The notes under the pieces are model-generated. The model was not told where the DNA came from. It ran no database searches and worked only from the letters and a program-made list of their open reading frames with translations. Shown piece after piece: positions 25,488 through 35,067 of a stretch of DNA of 64,000 bases. Positions within the stretch are counted from its first letter, which is position 1; every line of letters starts with the position of its first letter. Both the position numbers and the translations under genes were made by a program. Location of the stretch: assembly GCF_900114135.1 (NCBI RefSeq), contig NZ_FORY01000003.1, forward strand, positions 186,001 through 250,000. Direction: 5' to 3'. The stretch comes from Celeribacter halophilus (GTDB lineage: Bacteria > Pseudomonadota > Alphaproteobacteria > Rhodobacterales > Rhodobacteraceae).

Positions 25488-27842
25488 ATGCTTTTCGGAC
25501 TTGATGGCGTAGAAATCGGCCTCATCATCGTATTCCTTTGCCTCTTCGGCGGTATTCTCACGGGCTTTCCGGTGGCGTTTGCCATCGGGGGGGCGGGGCT
25601 TATGTCATTTGGCATCATCGCCGCTCTGGACAGCGCGGGCATCCTTGTGCACGAGGCGCTGGATACCGGCTCGCAGGCGTACCGCGATCTTGTGAATTCA
25701 GGCGTCAACCCCGCTAATATTTCGCATTTCAGGTATCCCGATCTACCGGTTTATCCCGAAGCCCTCTTCCCCGGAGGATGGGAGCAGGCGGTGGATCGCA
25801 ACCTGTCCTTTATCGTCAACCGGATGAACGAGCGCGTCTTTGCAGGGGCTTCTATTGAGACGCTTCTGGCAGTGCTGATGTTCGTGATGATGGGGATCGT
25901 TCTTGAACGCTCCAAGATCGCCAACGATCTTTTGACGACCATGGCGCGGGTCTTTGGTCCGCTACCCGGTGGTCTGGCCGTGTCCGTGGTGATTGTGGGC
26001 GCCTTCCTTGCGGCTTCCACCGGCATTGTCGGGGCGACCGTTGTGACGATGGGGCTGCTGTCCTTGCCGACCATGTTGCGTCACGGCTATTCGCCGCAGC
26101 TTGCCACAGGGGTGATCGCGGCGTCGGGCACCTTGGGGCAGATTATTCCGCCTTCCATCGTCATCGTGCTTTTGGGCACGCTGGCGGGCGATCTCTATTC
26201 CGCCGCCCAAGAGGCGCGGGCGCAGGCGGTGGGCTGCACTGATGCCTTGACCTATCTTGGCGAACCCGCTGTGGTCTCTGTCGGCACGCTGTTCCAAGCG
26301 GCCATGTTGCCGGGGATATTCCTTGCAGGGCTCTATGCACTCTATGCCTTCGGTTACGCCTTGTTCAATCCGTCCAAGGCTCCACCGGTTCATCTGGAAC
26401 ACACCAGCCATTCCACCATCACGCGCCGCGAAGGTGTGTTGTGGTTCATCGCTGTGCCGGTGCTTTTGATCGGTGGCGCGATTGCCTCTGGTCAGGTGGG
26501 AATTGCCGGTTCGCAACAGATCGTGGTGTCCGAATTCTCCGAAGCGGGGGCGCGGGCCTCTTTGCGCACTGCGGTGTCGGATCAATGTCAGGCGGCTATG
26601 ATTGACCTGCACGGTCAGGACGCATGGGACAAGGCCGTGGCAGAACAAGCCGCGATCGAAGCTTCGGGCGGGTCGCAAGGTTCTGTGCAGCGCACGCCGG
26701 AAGAGATCGAAGCCCTCACCACCGATGCGGTGACGAACGCGCCGAAACTGGGCAACGGGCTGCTGACGGTTATGGTGCTTCTGTCCCTGATGCTGTCCTT
26801 TGGCCGTGGTGTGGCGCCGACCGGTGATCCGCGTCCGCTTCTGATCGGTGCGGCAGGGATCGTGGGTGTGCTGGTTCTGGATGCGCTCTTTGTGGGGCCG
26901 CTGACCACTTCGGGCACGGCCTTTGTGATCTACCTGATCCCCTTTGCCGCTCTGGCATACGGGCTGAAAGCCGCTGCGGCAAATCTGGCCAGGAATGAAT
27001 TGTTCCGTGTGGTCTTCCCGCCCTTGGTTCTGATCGTGGCGGTGCTTGGTTCCATCCTTGGCGGTGTGACCAACCCCACACCGGCGGCAGCACTCGGGGC
27101 AGGGGGCGCACTTTTGCTCGCCGCTTACCGCAAGCTGTCGGATCATCACAAGTCGGGCAAGATCATTCTTGGTGCCGCCTTTGCCGTGATCGTTATGATC
27201 CTGATCGGGTCGAATTTCGATCTGCGTCTGGGCCGAGGCGATGTGCCGTTCGAGGATTGGGTGGCCTACATCGTTGCGCTTGGGGCCTATTACTACGCCA
27301 TGTTCGGCATTCTCTATGCCTGCTGGGTGCTGTTCTCCGATGGCACCTTGGGCATCGTGGTGCGGGAAACGGCGAAGGTCACGTCGATGGTCTTCACCAT
27401 CCTCATCGGGTCGCAGCTTTTGAACCTCGTGGTGATTTCCTTCGGTGGTGAACACTATATCCAGAGCTTCCTGCGCAGCTTTGACAATGAGTTCACCGTC
27501 TTCCTTCTGGTGATGCTGGTGCTCTTCATCCTCGGGTTTGTGCTCGATTTCCTCGAGATCATCTACATCGTTGTGCCCATCGTCGGGCCGGTGATTTACG
27601 GCGGCACGATGGACCCGAAATGGGTGACGATCATGATTGCAGTGAACCTCCAGACCTCCTTCCTGACACCGCCTTTCGGTTTCGCGCTGTTCTACCTGCG
27701 CGGGGTGGCTCCGAAAGAGGTGACGACGGGGCATATCTACAAGGGTATCATTCCCTTTGTGCTCATTCAGATGCTCGGTCTGGGAATTCTCTGGGTCTTC
27801 CCCGATATCGTAACGATTGTGCCGAACCTCTTGTCGAACTGA
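25488..27842 (+). CDS. dctM: TRAP transporter large permease, expanded 784-residue form
   Basis: The DctM signatures are present but far apart: GGILTGFPVAFAIGGAGLMSF at the start, GGLAVSVVIVGAFLAASTGI, SGTLGQIIPPSIVIVLLG (about residues 213-230) and LQTSFLTPPFGFALFYLRG near residue 720-738. Ordinary DctM proteins have about 430 residues. The extra length comes from a hydrophilic insert near residues 45-110 and a large central part (about 300-590) with a soluble stretch of about 75 residues followed by several new hydrophobic segments. Works with the adjacent DctQ and TakP-like protein. This expanded type occurs with TakP-like proteins in related bacteria. Confidence 0.9.
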   Translation: MLFGLDGVEIGLIIVFLCLFGGILTGFPVAFAIGGAGLMSFGIIAALDSAGILVHEALDTGSQAYRDLVNSGVNPANISHFRYPDLPVYPEALFPGGWEQAVDRNLSFIVNRMNERVFAGASIETLLAVLMFVMMGIVLERSKIANDLLTTMARVFGPLPGGLAVSVVIVGAFLAASTGIVGATVVTMGLLSLPTMLRHGYSPQLATGVIAASGTLGQIIPPSIVIVLLGTLAGDLYSAAQEARAQAVGCTDALTYLGEPAVVSVGTLFQAAMLPGIFLAGLYALYAFGYALFNPSKAPPVHLEHTSHSTITRREGVLWFIAVPVLLIGGAIASGQVGIAGSQQIVVSEFSEAGARASLRTAVSDQCQAAMIDLHGQDAWDKAVAEQAAIEASGGSQGSVQRTPEEIEALTTDAVTNAPKLGNGLLTVMVLLSLMLSFGRGVAPTGDPRPLLIGAAGIVGVLVLDALFVGPLTTSGTAFVIYLIPFAALAYGLKAAAANLARNELFRVVFPPLVLIVAVLGSILGGVTNPTPAAALGAGGALLLAAYRKLSDHHKSGKIILGAAFAVIVMILIGSNFDLRLGRGDVPFEDWVAYIVALGAYYYAMFGILYACWVLFSDGTLGIVVRETAKVTSMVFTILIGSQLLNLVVISFGGEHYIQSFLRSFDNEFTVFLLVMLVLFILGFVLDFLEIIYIVVPIVGPVIYGGTMDPKWVTIMIAVNLQTSFLTPPFGFALFYLRGVAPKEVTTGHIYKGIIPFVLIQMLGLGILWVFPDIVTIVPNLLSN

Positions 27843-27866
27843 CCCGAGGCACATTGAGTGACACGC

Positions 27867-27899
27867 AAAACCCCGCCGGTTTCGGCGGGGTTTTCTTTT
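27867..27899 (+). terminator. Terminator of the TakP-like TRAP operon
   Basis: AAAACCCCGCCG, a GTTT loop and CGGCGGGGTTTT form a perfect 12-bp stem followed by CTTTT. It lies 24 bases after the large permease stop. Confidence 0.9.
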
Positions 27900-27988
27900 G
27901 GCTGCGAAAAACCTCTTGCTTTGCGAAGAAAGTCTTATAAAAATACTAAGGTATTTAGCGCAGTTTCGCGTCCACAAGGAGCCCGATC

Positions 27989-28447
27989 ATGTCTTTCCAA
28001 TCTGCCCGTGCCCTCGACCAGCTTACCGAAGACGCGTTGGAGGGGGCGCAGCCGGTCGGAAAGCTCTCGCAACTGAGCGAGCAGGGGCGCGTGGTCGTCA
28101 CGCTCTTTCGCGGCTCGGACGCGCTGCGTCGCTCAAGTGATATGGGCAAGATTTTCGAACAGATGATGATGGTGTTCCGGCGTCACGGGCGGCGACAATT
28201 GGTCAGCCACGGGATGAGTTGTGATTGCCTTGGGGCGGACGAGGCGGTGCTGGCGCAATTCGTGCGTCTGGCGGCTCGTGGCAAGCGCGAGGATGCCTGT
28301 CTTATGGCGATGCTGATCGTGCGTGCGGATGTGGCCCCTCTGGCGGTGTCTCTGGCCGAACAGATGGGCTTGCTGATCGACGCCACGCTGCGCACCGATC
28401 CGCGCGCGATGATGGGCGCGGAGACGGGCAAGAGTGCCGTGCATTAA
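27989..28447 (+). CDS. Hypothetical protein
   Basis: A 152-residue soluble protein, mostly helical, with a CDC pair in SHGMSCDCLGADEAVLAQF and another cysteine in REDACLMAMLIV. No signal peptide. A good AAGGAG site precedes ATG 27989. I recognise no domain. It is a single gene after the TRAP terminator and converges on bpt. Confidence 0.65.
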   Translation: MSFQSARALDQLTEDALEGAQPVGKLSQLSEQGRVVVTLFRGSDALRRSSDMGKIFEQMMMVFRRHGRRQLVSHGMSCDCLGADEAVLAQFVRLAARGKREDACLMAMLIVRADVAPLAVSLAEQMGLLIDATLRTDPRAMMGAETGKSAVH

Positions 28448-28551
28448 AGTCATTCTCGAAAAGCTTGAACGCGCGATGTTAGACACGCTGCGCGACGGGC
28501 AGCGCCGCTGCGTATCCCATTCGGTGACATGTAAACCTGCCGCGACAAGGC

Positions 28552-29400
28552 TCAAAACAGCGGCTTGTCCGGTTTTGTGCTCTGCATATCCGGCAGGTCG
28601 ATCTTGGCCACCTGCTGCGCAATCGGTTCGTTTTCCAGCGGATGACTGTCCGGCGAGAAATCATCGGGATCCTCGACCTCGACCCATTGCCCGTCCTGAT
28701 AGACCTCAAGCGCCGAGAACCGCGCCTTGTAGCCCATTTTCGGAGACCCCGGCACCCAGTAGCCGAGATAGACATAGGGCAGGCCGGCATCCCGCGCGAT
28801 CTCGATATGATCAAGGATCACATAGGTGCCGAGGCTGTCCTTGGTCAGCTCCGGTTTGTAAAAGGAATAGACCATCGACACCCCGTCATCGAGAAGGTCT
28901 GTGAGACAGGTCGCGGCCAGTTCGCGGGGCGTGCCGTTCTCGCCGGGGATGTAATATTCGATCACACGGGTGCGGATCGGCGTCTCTTCGATCATCGCGG
29001 CAAATTCGAACACATCCATATCCGCCATCCCGCCGTCGGCGTGTCGCGTCTCCAAATACTCGCTGAACAGTTCGTATTGCGCTTCCGTGGCCCAAGGCGA
29101 GGTGGCCCCGCGTTTGAGGTATTTGTTCTTGTTCATCGCGCGGCGCTGGGATTTCGACGGTTTGAAATCCGCCACTCGGATACGAGCGGAGAGACAGGCG
29201 TTGCAGCCCGCACAGGTCGGGCGGTAGAGCACGTTTTGCGAGCGCCGGAACCCCTGTTTCGAGAGGCTGTCATTGAGCGCGATGGCGTTCTCCCCTTGCA
29301 GCGACGTGAACAGCTTGCGCTCCATCCGGCCCTCCAGATAGGGGCAGGGTTGCGGGGCCGTCACATAGAATTGCGGCGCGAGGGGGAGGGAATGGCGCAT
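28552..29400 (-). CDS. bpt: Aspartate/glutamate leucyltransferase (bacterial ATE-type)
   Basis: Bpt transfers leucine from Leu-tRNA to proteins with N-terminal Asp or Glu, marking them for ClpS/ClpAP degradation. The 282-residue protein has the N-terminal cysteine cluster ([19 protein letters not shown], then [19 protein letters not shown]) and the [12 protein letters not shown] segment typical of the ATE fold, followed by the C-terminal GNAT-like half ([39 protein letters not shown]). Monocistronic here. Confidence 0.93.
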   Translation of the reverse strand: MRHSLPLAPQFYVTAPQPCPYLEGRMERKLFTSLQGENAIALNDSLSKQGFRRSQNVLYRPTCAGCNACLSARIRVADFKPSKSQRRAMNKNKYLKRGATSPWATEAQYELFSEYLETRHADGGMADMDVFEFAAMIEETPIRTRVIEYYIPGENGTPRELAATCLTDLLDDGVSMVYSFYKPELTKDSLGTYVILDHIEIARDAGLPYVYLGYWVPGSPKMGYKARFSALEVYQDGQWVEVEDPDDFSPDSHPLENEPIAQQVAKIDLPDMQSTKPDKPLF

Positions 29401-29511
29401 AGGTAAAACTTGGGGTGAATGACAAAATGACGGGTTACGTGTTGAGGAAAAGGTAGCAATTCACAGGCCATTCGCCAAGTGGTTCAAACCGCAAATCTCC
29501 GGCTTGCGGCG

Positions 29512-29538
29512 AAAAAGGGGACTGACGTGCCCCCTTTT
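29512..29538 (-). terminator. Terminator downstream of RDD gene
   Basis: Read on the minus strand, AAAAGGGG, a ten-base loop and CCCCTTTTT form a hairpin 16 bases beyond the RDD gene stop, ending in a T-run. Confidence 0.75.
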
Positions 29539-29554
29539 GTCTGTGTTTTCGCCA

Positions 29555-30022
29555 TCAGTAGCGCGACGGACGGTTGATCGCGGCTGTGCCGAGGATCCAG
29601 TCGGAGAGGCCTTGCCCGCGTGCGGTGGTGGCCATGAGGACGACCGACACGACTTGCAAAAAGCCGGTAGAGCACCAGACGGTGAACAGCGTGGTGTGCA
29701 GCACCGCCATGCCAAGATCGAACCGTGCGCCCTTGCGGTCACGGAACTCGATCCCCATCAGGCGCATCCCCCATGTGGCCGATCCATTGGCAATGGTAAT
29801 GACCCGATAGGCGAAGCTCACCACGGCAACGAGAAACGGGAAAAAGAAAATCCCTGTGAATGCGGTGAAGGGCACAATAAGGGCCGCAATCAGCACGCCT
29901 GCGATCAGGTCTATCACAAACGCCAGTGCGCGTTTTGCGGGGACCGAGGCGTAAAAATCGGGCTGGCGGTCGGGGTCGGGCAGGCCCCAGAGATCATCTT
30001 GGTCATATATCATGCTGTGCAT
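29555..30022 (-). CDS. RDD-family membrane protein
   Basis: A 155-residue inner-membrane protein with three or four hydrophobic segments and the RDD signature, the first helix starting after SVPAKRALAFVIDLIAGVL and the second part containing GSATWGMRLMGIEFRDRKGARFD. RDD proteins are small membrane proteins, some linked to ion exchange; function here is unknown. ATG 30022 has GGAG upstream; starts at 30049 and 30013 are possible. Confidence 0.85.
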   Translation of the reverse strand: MHSMIYDQDDLWGLPDPDRQPDFYASVPAKRALAFVIDLIAGVLIAALIVPFTAFTGIFFFPFLVAVVSFAYRVITIANGSATWGMRLMGIEFRDRKGARFDLGMAVLHTTLFTVWCSTGFLQVVSVVLMATTARGQGLSDWILGTAAINRPSRY

Positions 30023-30082
30023 TCTCGTTTCTCCATGGGAAAGAGGCAAGCCCCGCGTGTGTCGCAGGTCTTGTCTTGAGGC

Positions 30083-30571
30083 TCAGGCCTCCTCTGTCTT
30101 GTCGACATCCGGCGTTTCGACCTCTGCCGTGTTGTGTCCTTCGGCGGCGCGTTTAGCGCGGTCTTCCATGAACTGGTCGAACTCGGCCTTGTCTTTTGCC
30201 GCACGCAGACGTTCGAGGAAGGTCTCGAACTGCTCCTGCTCGTCCTGAAGCCGGCGCAGGGTCTCTTCCTTATAGGCATCAAAGGCGGAGTTGCCGGAGG
30301 GACGGGCTGCGGCATGGGCGGCATAGGCCCGTGCGCGGTGCATATTGCGACCACGGGGGCCGTGGTGCGGGCGGTGTTTGCAAGCGAACATTCTTTTGCT
30401 CCAGATCATATAGGCGAGTAGGGCGAGGCCGACCGGCCAGACAAAGATAAAACCGAGGACCATGACGGCGATCCAGGCACCTTTGCCCTTGTCGTCGAGC
30501 CATGTCTCAGCCCGTCGAAGCCAGCCCTGCGCGGACTCGGCGGGCGCGTAAGTGTAGGTGGCGTGGGGCAT
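30083..30571 (-). CDS. DUF2852-domain membrane protein
   Basis: A 162-residue protein with one transmembrane segment (GAWIAVMVLGFIFVWPVGLALL, about residues 31-52), then a basic stretch (WSKRMFACKHRPHHGPRG) and a charged C-terminal helix rich in Glu and Lys that is likely a coiled coil (FDAYKEETLRRLQDEQEQFE). This matches DUF2852, found in alphaproteobacteria with unknown role. Two matching inverted repeats lie upstream (30611-30629 and 30669-30687), suggesting regulated expression. Confidence 0.85.
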   Translation of the reverse strand: MPHATYTYAPAESAQGWLRRAETWLDDKGKGAWIAVMVLGFIFVWPVGLALLAYMIWSKRMFACKHRPHHGPRGRNMHRARAYAAHAAARPSGNSAFDAYKEETLRRLQDEQEQFETFLERLRAAKDKAEFDQFMEDRAKRAAEGHNTAEVETPDVDKTEEA

Positions 30572-30610
30572 GGGGTTCCCTTTCGAACTGAATGTTGCGT
30601 GTTTCTGTAT

Positions 30611-30629
30611 ATGTGAATGCTTTTCACAT
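30611..30629. promoter_or_regulatory. Inverted repeat ATGTGAA-N5-TTCACAT (site 1)
   Basis: A perfect 7-bp inverted repeat with a 5-base spacer, 40 bases upstream of the DUF2852 start. A second near-copy lies 58 bases further upstream. Probable operator of an unidentified dimeric regulator. Confidence 0.55.
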
Positions 30630-30668
30630 TAAAGAGATGGGATGCGGTTGCCCGTCTCGCAAGAGGTT

Positions 30669-30687
30669 ATGTGAATTCTTTTTACAT
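30669..30687. promoter_or_regulatory. Inverted repeat ATGTGAA-N5-TTTACAT (site 2)
   Basis: Same layout as site 1 with one mismatch. The paired sites lie between the pepT terminator and the DUF2852 gene. Confidence 0.5.
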
Positions 30688-30760
30688 TAAGTTAAAAGTC
30701 TTTTTTTGCAGTAGTTTATGTGTGTTTATTGATCTTATTTTGGAGTGTTTCAGGAGACAG

Positions 30761-30790
30761 AAAAGACCGGCCCCTTATGTGAGGAACCGG
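30761..30790 (-). terminator. Terminator downstream of pepT
   Basis: On the minus strand CCGGTTCCT pairs with AGGGGCCGG (two G-U pairs in RNA) around a six-base loop, followed by TCTTTT. It is 48 bases past the pepT stop. Confidence 0.65.
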
Positions 30791-30837
30791 CCCGCAGGTC
30801 AAAATAGCTGTGATCTTGGATGGTTTTCGCCCGCGCT

Positions 30838-32103
30838 TTAACCGTCCTGTGCCTCCGTTCTGGCGGCAAGGCTGGCCAGTTCCAGACAGAGCTTTGTCGC
30901 TACGGCCATGTCCTGCACCGAAATCCATTCCAGCGGCCCGTGGATGTTCTGCATCCCCGTAAACAGGTTCGGCGTGGGCACGCCCATCTCCGTCAGGCGC
31001 GAGCCGTCGGTGCCGCCACGGATCGGCACGGACACGGGTTCGATCCCCAGTTTGCGGCAGGCCGTGCGCGCCAGATCGACCGGCGTCATGTCCTTTTCCA
31101 GCCAGTAGCGCATGTTGCGATATTGTGGTGTGATCTCGCAGGTGATCTCGGCACGCGGCTCTGTTGCCGCCACGGCGTCACAGACCTTGCGTACGATCTC
31201 GCCTTTCTCGGCCAGCCCCTCGCGTTCAAAATCGCGCAGGATCAGCGTGATCTTCATTTCCGAAGACCCGCCGACCATATCGGTGGCGTGGATAAACCCT
31301 TCGGTGCCGTCTGTGACTTCTGGCGTCATCACGGATTGGGGCAGGGTCTGGATGATTTTGGAGGCGAGATGGATGGCGTTGACCAGCTTGTCCTTGGCCT
31401 GTCCCGGATGGATCGAGACGCCTTTCACGGTGATCTCGGCCCCGTCGGCGGAGAAGGTCTCATAGACAATCTCGCCCACCTCGCCGCCGTCGAATGTATA
31501 GGCGAAATCGGCGGCCAGATCTTTGGGCAGAGCCTTGGCCACGCCGCGCCCGATTTCCTCGTCAGGGGTGAAGGCAATGCGGATCGGCCCGTGTTTGATC
31601 TCGGGGTTTTGCAGAAGATGTTTTACGGCGGTCATGATGATCGCGACACCGGCCTTGTCATCGCCCCCCAGAAGCGTGGTGCCAGATGCGGTGATGATGT
31701 CATGGCCCTGCTTCTCGGCCAGATAGGGATATTCGGCAGGAGAGAGAACAAGTGCCGGATTGTCGGGATAGGTGATGTCGCCGCCGTTATAGCCCTTGAT
31801 GACCCGCGGTTTGACGCCGGTGGCATTGAATTGCGGAGCGGTGTCCACATGGGCGAGAAAACCTATGGTCGGGCCTTCTGCCGTGGCGGGGATGGTGGCC
31901 AGAACCGTGCCGTATTCGGTGAGCTCGACATCCTGCGCACCGATCTCCTTCAACTCCGCCTCCAAGAGCCGCAACATGTCGAACTGACAGGTCGTGCTGG
32001 GGGAGGTGGGCGAGTTTGCATCGCTCTGGCTGTCAATCGCCGCATAGCGGACGAGGCGGGTTTCCAATTCCTGATCGAAGCTTTCTTGGTTGTCCTGTGG
32101 CAT
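30838..32103 (-). CDS. pepT: Peptidase T (aminotripeptidase)
   Basis: PepT removes the N-terminal residue from tripeptides with two zinc ions. The 421-residue protein has GFLAHVDTAPQF (first zinc ligand and catalytic Asp, about residues 78-89), GGDDKAGVAIIM, FTPDEEIGRGV (catalytic Glu pair), YTFDGGEVGEI and PIRGGTDGSRLTEMGVPTPNLFTG. Length and motifs match the family fully. Divergent from glnE. Confidence 0.94.
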   Translation of the reverse strand: MPQDNQESFDQELETRLVRYAAIDSQSDANSPTSPSTTCQFDMLRLLEAELKEIGAQDVELTEYGTVLATIPATAEGPTIGFLAHVDTAPQFNATGVKPRVIKGYNGGDITYPDNPALVLSPAEYPYLAEKQGHDIITASGTTLLGGDDKAGVAIIMTAVKHLLQNPEIKHGPIRIAFTPDEEIGRGVAKALPKDLAADFAYTFDGGEVGEIVYETFSADGAEITVKGVSIHPGQAKDKLVNAIHLASKIIQTLPQSVMTPEVTDGTEGFIHATDMVGGSSEMKITLILRDFEREGLAEKGEIVRKVCDAVAATEPRAEITCEITPQYRNMRYWLEKDMTPVDLARTACRKLGIEPVSVPIRGGTDGSRLTEMGVPTPNLFTGMQNIHGPLEWISVQDMAVATKLCLELASLAARTEAQDG

Positions 32104-32259
32104 CTGTGATCCTCTTTCTTTGCGCTAAATGGGCGCGTGCTGAGCGCCAGAGTCAAGATGCGCACATGTATGCCCTCTTTGCGTGCGGCGTGCGTGCCGG
32201 TTTGGGCTTGCACTTCGGTTGGAAAATCCGCTCTTTTGGGGGCGTTGGAGGATATGCCC

Positions 32260-35040
32260 ATGAGTTTTGACAGTCGCATCACCCGTTGCCCGCGCGCCTA
32301 TGAACCGGAGCGTGGCGCAGAAGCCCGCGACGCTGTGCCGGATCTGTCTGCTGCGGTGGCCGAGCTGGTCGAAGGGGCGGCAGGCTCTGCGCCCTATCTG
32401 CACGGGCTGATCCTCAAGGAGGCCGACTGGCTGCCCGAGGCGCTTGATGATCCCGAGGCGGCGCTGGCGGCGGAAATCGCACGGATCGAGGCGCTGCCCT
32501 TTGACCGGATCAACCCCGGTCTGCGTCAGGCCAAGCGCCGCGTCGCGCTTTTGGCCGCGCTATGTGATCTGGGCGGGGTCTGGGGCCTGTTCGAAGTGAC
32601 GGGTGCTCTGTCCTTGCTCGCGGATCGGGCGACGCATGTCGCGCTCAGGGCCCATGTGGGGCGCGAGATCACCAGAGGCAAAATCCCCGGCCAGACCGAG
32701 GCGGATATCGAAAGCTGTGGCGGGGTCTTCGCGCTGGCCATGGGCAAGCACGGGGCAGGGGAGTTGAACTATTCTTCGGATATCGACCTGATCTGTCTGT
32801 TCGATGAAAGCCGCTTTGACGGCATTGATCGCATGGAGGCGCGGGCCGGTTTCATTCGGGCTACGCGCAAGGCGATGGCGAGCCTGTCGGACCTCACCGG
32901 CGACGGCTATGTGTTCCGCACCGACCTGCGTCTGCGGCCCGATCCTTCGGTCACGCCCGTCTGTTTTGCGATGGAGGCGGCCGAGCGTTATTACGAAAGC
33001 GTCGGGCGCACATGGGAACGCGCTGCCTATATCAAGGCCCGCGCCTGTGCGGGAGATATGGAGGCCGGAGAGCGGTTTCTGGAACATCTGACGCCTTTTG
33101 TCTGGCGCAAGCACCTTGATTTCAACGCCATCCGCGAAACCCACGATATGCGGTTGAAAATCCGCGCGCATAAGGGGCTGGGCGGGGCGTTGACGCTGGA
33201 AGGCCACAATATGAAGCTGGGCTATGGCGGCATTCGGGAGATCGAATTTTTTGCCCAGACCCGACAGTTGATTGCCGGTGGGCGGGACCCGGACCTGCGT
33301 CTGCGCGAGACGGTGCCGGCCTTGGGCAAACTGGCCGAAAAGGGCTGGGTCGAGACGGAAGTCGCCGAGACCTTGAGCGCGGATTACATCGCCCATCGGG
33401 AGGTGGAGCACCGCCTGCAAATGCTGCGCGATCAACAGACCCACAGCCTGCCGACCGCACCCGAGGAATTCGACCGTCTGGCCGCGCTTATGGGCACGGA
33501 CACAGAGGCCATGCGTGCAGAGATTGCGCAGCGTTGCGAGCGCGTCAATGCGCTGACCGAGGATTTTTTTGCCCCCGCAGATGCCGCCCCCGCGCCGGAA
33601 CTGCCCCCCGAACAGGCGGAGATCACCGCGCGTTGGTCCACCTATCCCTGCCTGCGCACCGCCCGCGCACAGGAGATTTTCGGCCGTCTCAAACCGGAGC
33701 TTCTGAGCCGCATCCAAAACCTCGATAAACCCACAGAGGCGCTGACCCATCTGGACGGGTTTCTCAAAGGGCTCCCCGCAGGTGTTCAGCTTTTCGCCCT
33801 GTTCGAAGCCAATCCGCAGCTGATCGACCTGATCCTCGACATCGTCTCCACCGCGCCGCATCTGGCCCGTCACCTGTCGCGCAATGCGGGGGTTCTGGAT
33901 GCGGTGATCGGCGGCGGGTTCTTCGCGCCGTGGCCGGGACGCGCGGCTCTGACAGAGGAGCTCGCCACCCATCTCGAAGAGGCGGGTGATTATGAGCGCC
34001 AGCTTGATACCTGTCGTCGCTGGGCCAAGGAATGGCACTTCCGCGTCGGCGTCCACCAGTTGCGCGACCTGATCACGGCAGATGAGGCGGGCTCGCAATA
34101 TTGCGACATCGCCGCCGCTTGTGTCGCTGCCCTCTATCCGCAGGTTGTGGCCGAGTTCTCCCGCAAACACGGCCCGCCGCCGGGGCGTGGCGCGATGGTT
34201 CTGGGCATGGGCTCGCTGGGAGCAGCGCGTCTGACAGCGGCGTCGGATCTGGATATGATCGTGATCTATGACGCGGCCGGGGTTGATACGTCCGAAGGGC
34301 GGCGGCCTTTGCCATCACGCACATACTATGCGCGGTTCACGCAAGCCCTGATTACCGCCATGACCGCCCAGACCGCTGAAGGGCGTCTCTACGAGGTCGA
34401 TATGCGTCTGCGTCCCTCGGGCAAACAGGGGCCGGTCGCCACGTCTTTCGAGAGTTTTCAGAGCTATCAGCTGAACGAGGCTTGGGTCTGGGAACATCTT
34501 GCGCTCACACGCGGGCAGGCGGTGGCTGGGGACGCGGGGCTGATGGCTGATGTCGAACGTTTCCGCGCCACGCTGATCTCCGGTGTGCAGGACGAAGCCC
34601 GCATCCGTCAGGAAACCCGCGAGATGCGCGCCCGTCTGGCGCAGGCGAAACCCGGTGGTCCGTGGGATCCGAAAAACGGTGCGGGGCGGATGATGGACAT
34701 CGAATTGCTGGCCGAATCCGCGGCCTTGCTGGCGGGCTCTGCCGCGCAGGACATCTATGCCCAGCTTGGCTCAGGTGGCGAGAGCGGCTGGCTGACACGC
34801 GATGAGCAGATGCTGTTGACCGAGACCTATCGGCTGATGTGGCGGCTGCAATCGGCGGCGCGGCTTCTCACTGGAGAAAAGCTCGATCCGCAAGCAGTGG
34901 GGGCGGGCGGACGGGCATTTTTGCTGCGCTCAAATGGGGCAGTGAGCATGGAAGCACTTTCCGAGGAGTTGCGCCAGCGGGCTGAAAGCGCAGCGCAGGT
35001 GATTGCCACCGTGTTGGAGCGCCCCGCACCGACTGCATAG
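32260..35040 (+). CDS. glnE: Glutamine synthetase adenylyltransferase/deadenylyltransferase
   Basis: GlnE adds and removes AMP on glutamine synthetase in response to PII proteins and glutamine. The 926-residue protein has two nucleotidyltransferase domains: the N-terminal one with GKHGAGELNYSSDIDLICLF (deadenylylation; about residues 164-183) and the C-terminal one with GMGSLGAARLTAASDLDMIV (adenylylation; about 649-668), separated by the helical linker and followed by a DxxxxxGxMMDIELL-type segment (KNGAGRMMDIELLAE). I choose ATG 32260 because GGAGG lies eight bases upstream; a nearer ATG at 32254 is too close and upstream frames look non-coding. Confidence 0.95.
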   Translation: MSFDSRITRCPRAYEPERGAEARDAVPDLSAAVAELVEGAAGSAPYLHGLILKEADWLPEALDDPEAALAAEIARIEALPFDRINPGLRQAKRRVALLAALCDLGGVWGLFEVTGALSLLADRATHVALRAHVGREITRGKIPGQTEADIESCGGVFALAMGKHGAGELNYSSDIDLICLFDESRFDGIDRMEARAGFIRATRKAMASLSDLTGDGYVFRTDLRLRPDPSVTPVCFAMEAAERYYESVGRTWERAAYIKARACAGDMEAGERFLEHLTPFVWRKHLDFNAIRETHDMRLKIRAHKGLGGALTLEGHNMKLGYGGIREIEFFAQTRQLIAGGRDPDLRLRETVPALGKLAEKGWVETEVAETLSADYIAHREVEHRLQMLRDQQTHSLPTAPEEFDRLAALMGTDTEAMRAEIAQRCERVNALTEDFFAPADAAPAPELPPEQAEITARWSTYPCLRTARAQEIFGRLKPELLSRIQNLDKPTEALTHLDGFLKGLPAGVQLFALFEANPQLIDLILDIVSTAPHLARHLSRNAGVLDAVIGGGFFAPWPGRAALTEELATHLEEAGDYERQLDTCRRWAKEWHFRVGVHQLRDLITADEAGSQYCDIAAACVAALYPQVVAEFSRKHGPPPGRGAMVLGMGSLGAARLTAASDLDMIVIYDAAGVDTSEGRRPLPSRTYYARFTQALITAMTAQTAEGRLYEVDMRLRPSGKQGPVATSFESFQSYQLNEAWVWEHLALTRGQAVAGDAGLMADVERFRATLISGVQDEARIRQETREMRARLAQAKPGGPWDPKNGAGRMMDIELLAESAALLAGSAAQDIYAQLGSGGESGWLTRDEQMLLTETYRLMWRLQSAARLLTGEKLDPQAVGAGGRAFLLRSNGAVSMEALSEELRQRAESAAQVIATVLERPAPTA

Positions 35041-35067
35041 CCGGAGCAAGGCGTCTGCGTTCAAGGA

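Noticed and set aside
25962-27977. A 671-codon frame antisense to the large TRAP permease
   Set aside because: Composition is rich in His, Arg and Gln as expected for the reverse of a membrane protein gene; no start signal.
28434-28904. 156-codon plus-strand frame overlapping the end of bpt
   Set aside because: Arg/Pro-rich, lies antisense to the conserved C-terminal half of bpt and lacks a ribosome site.
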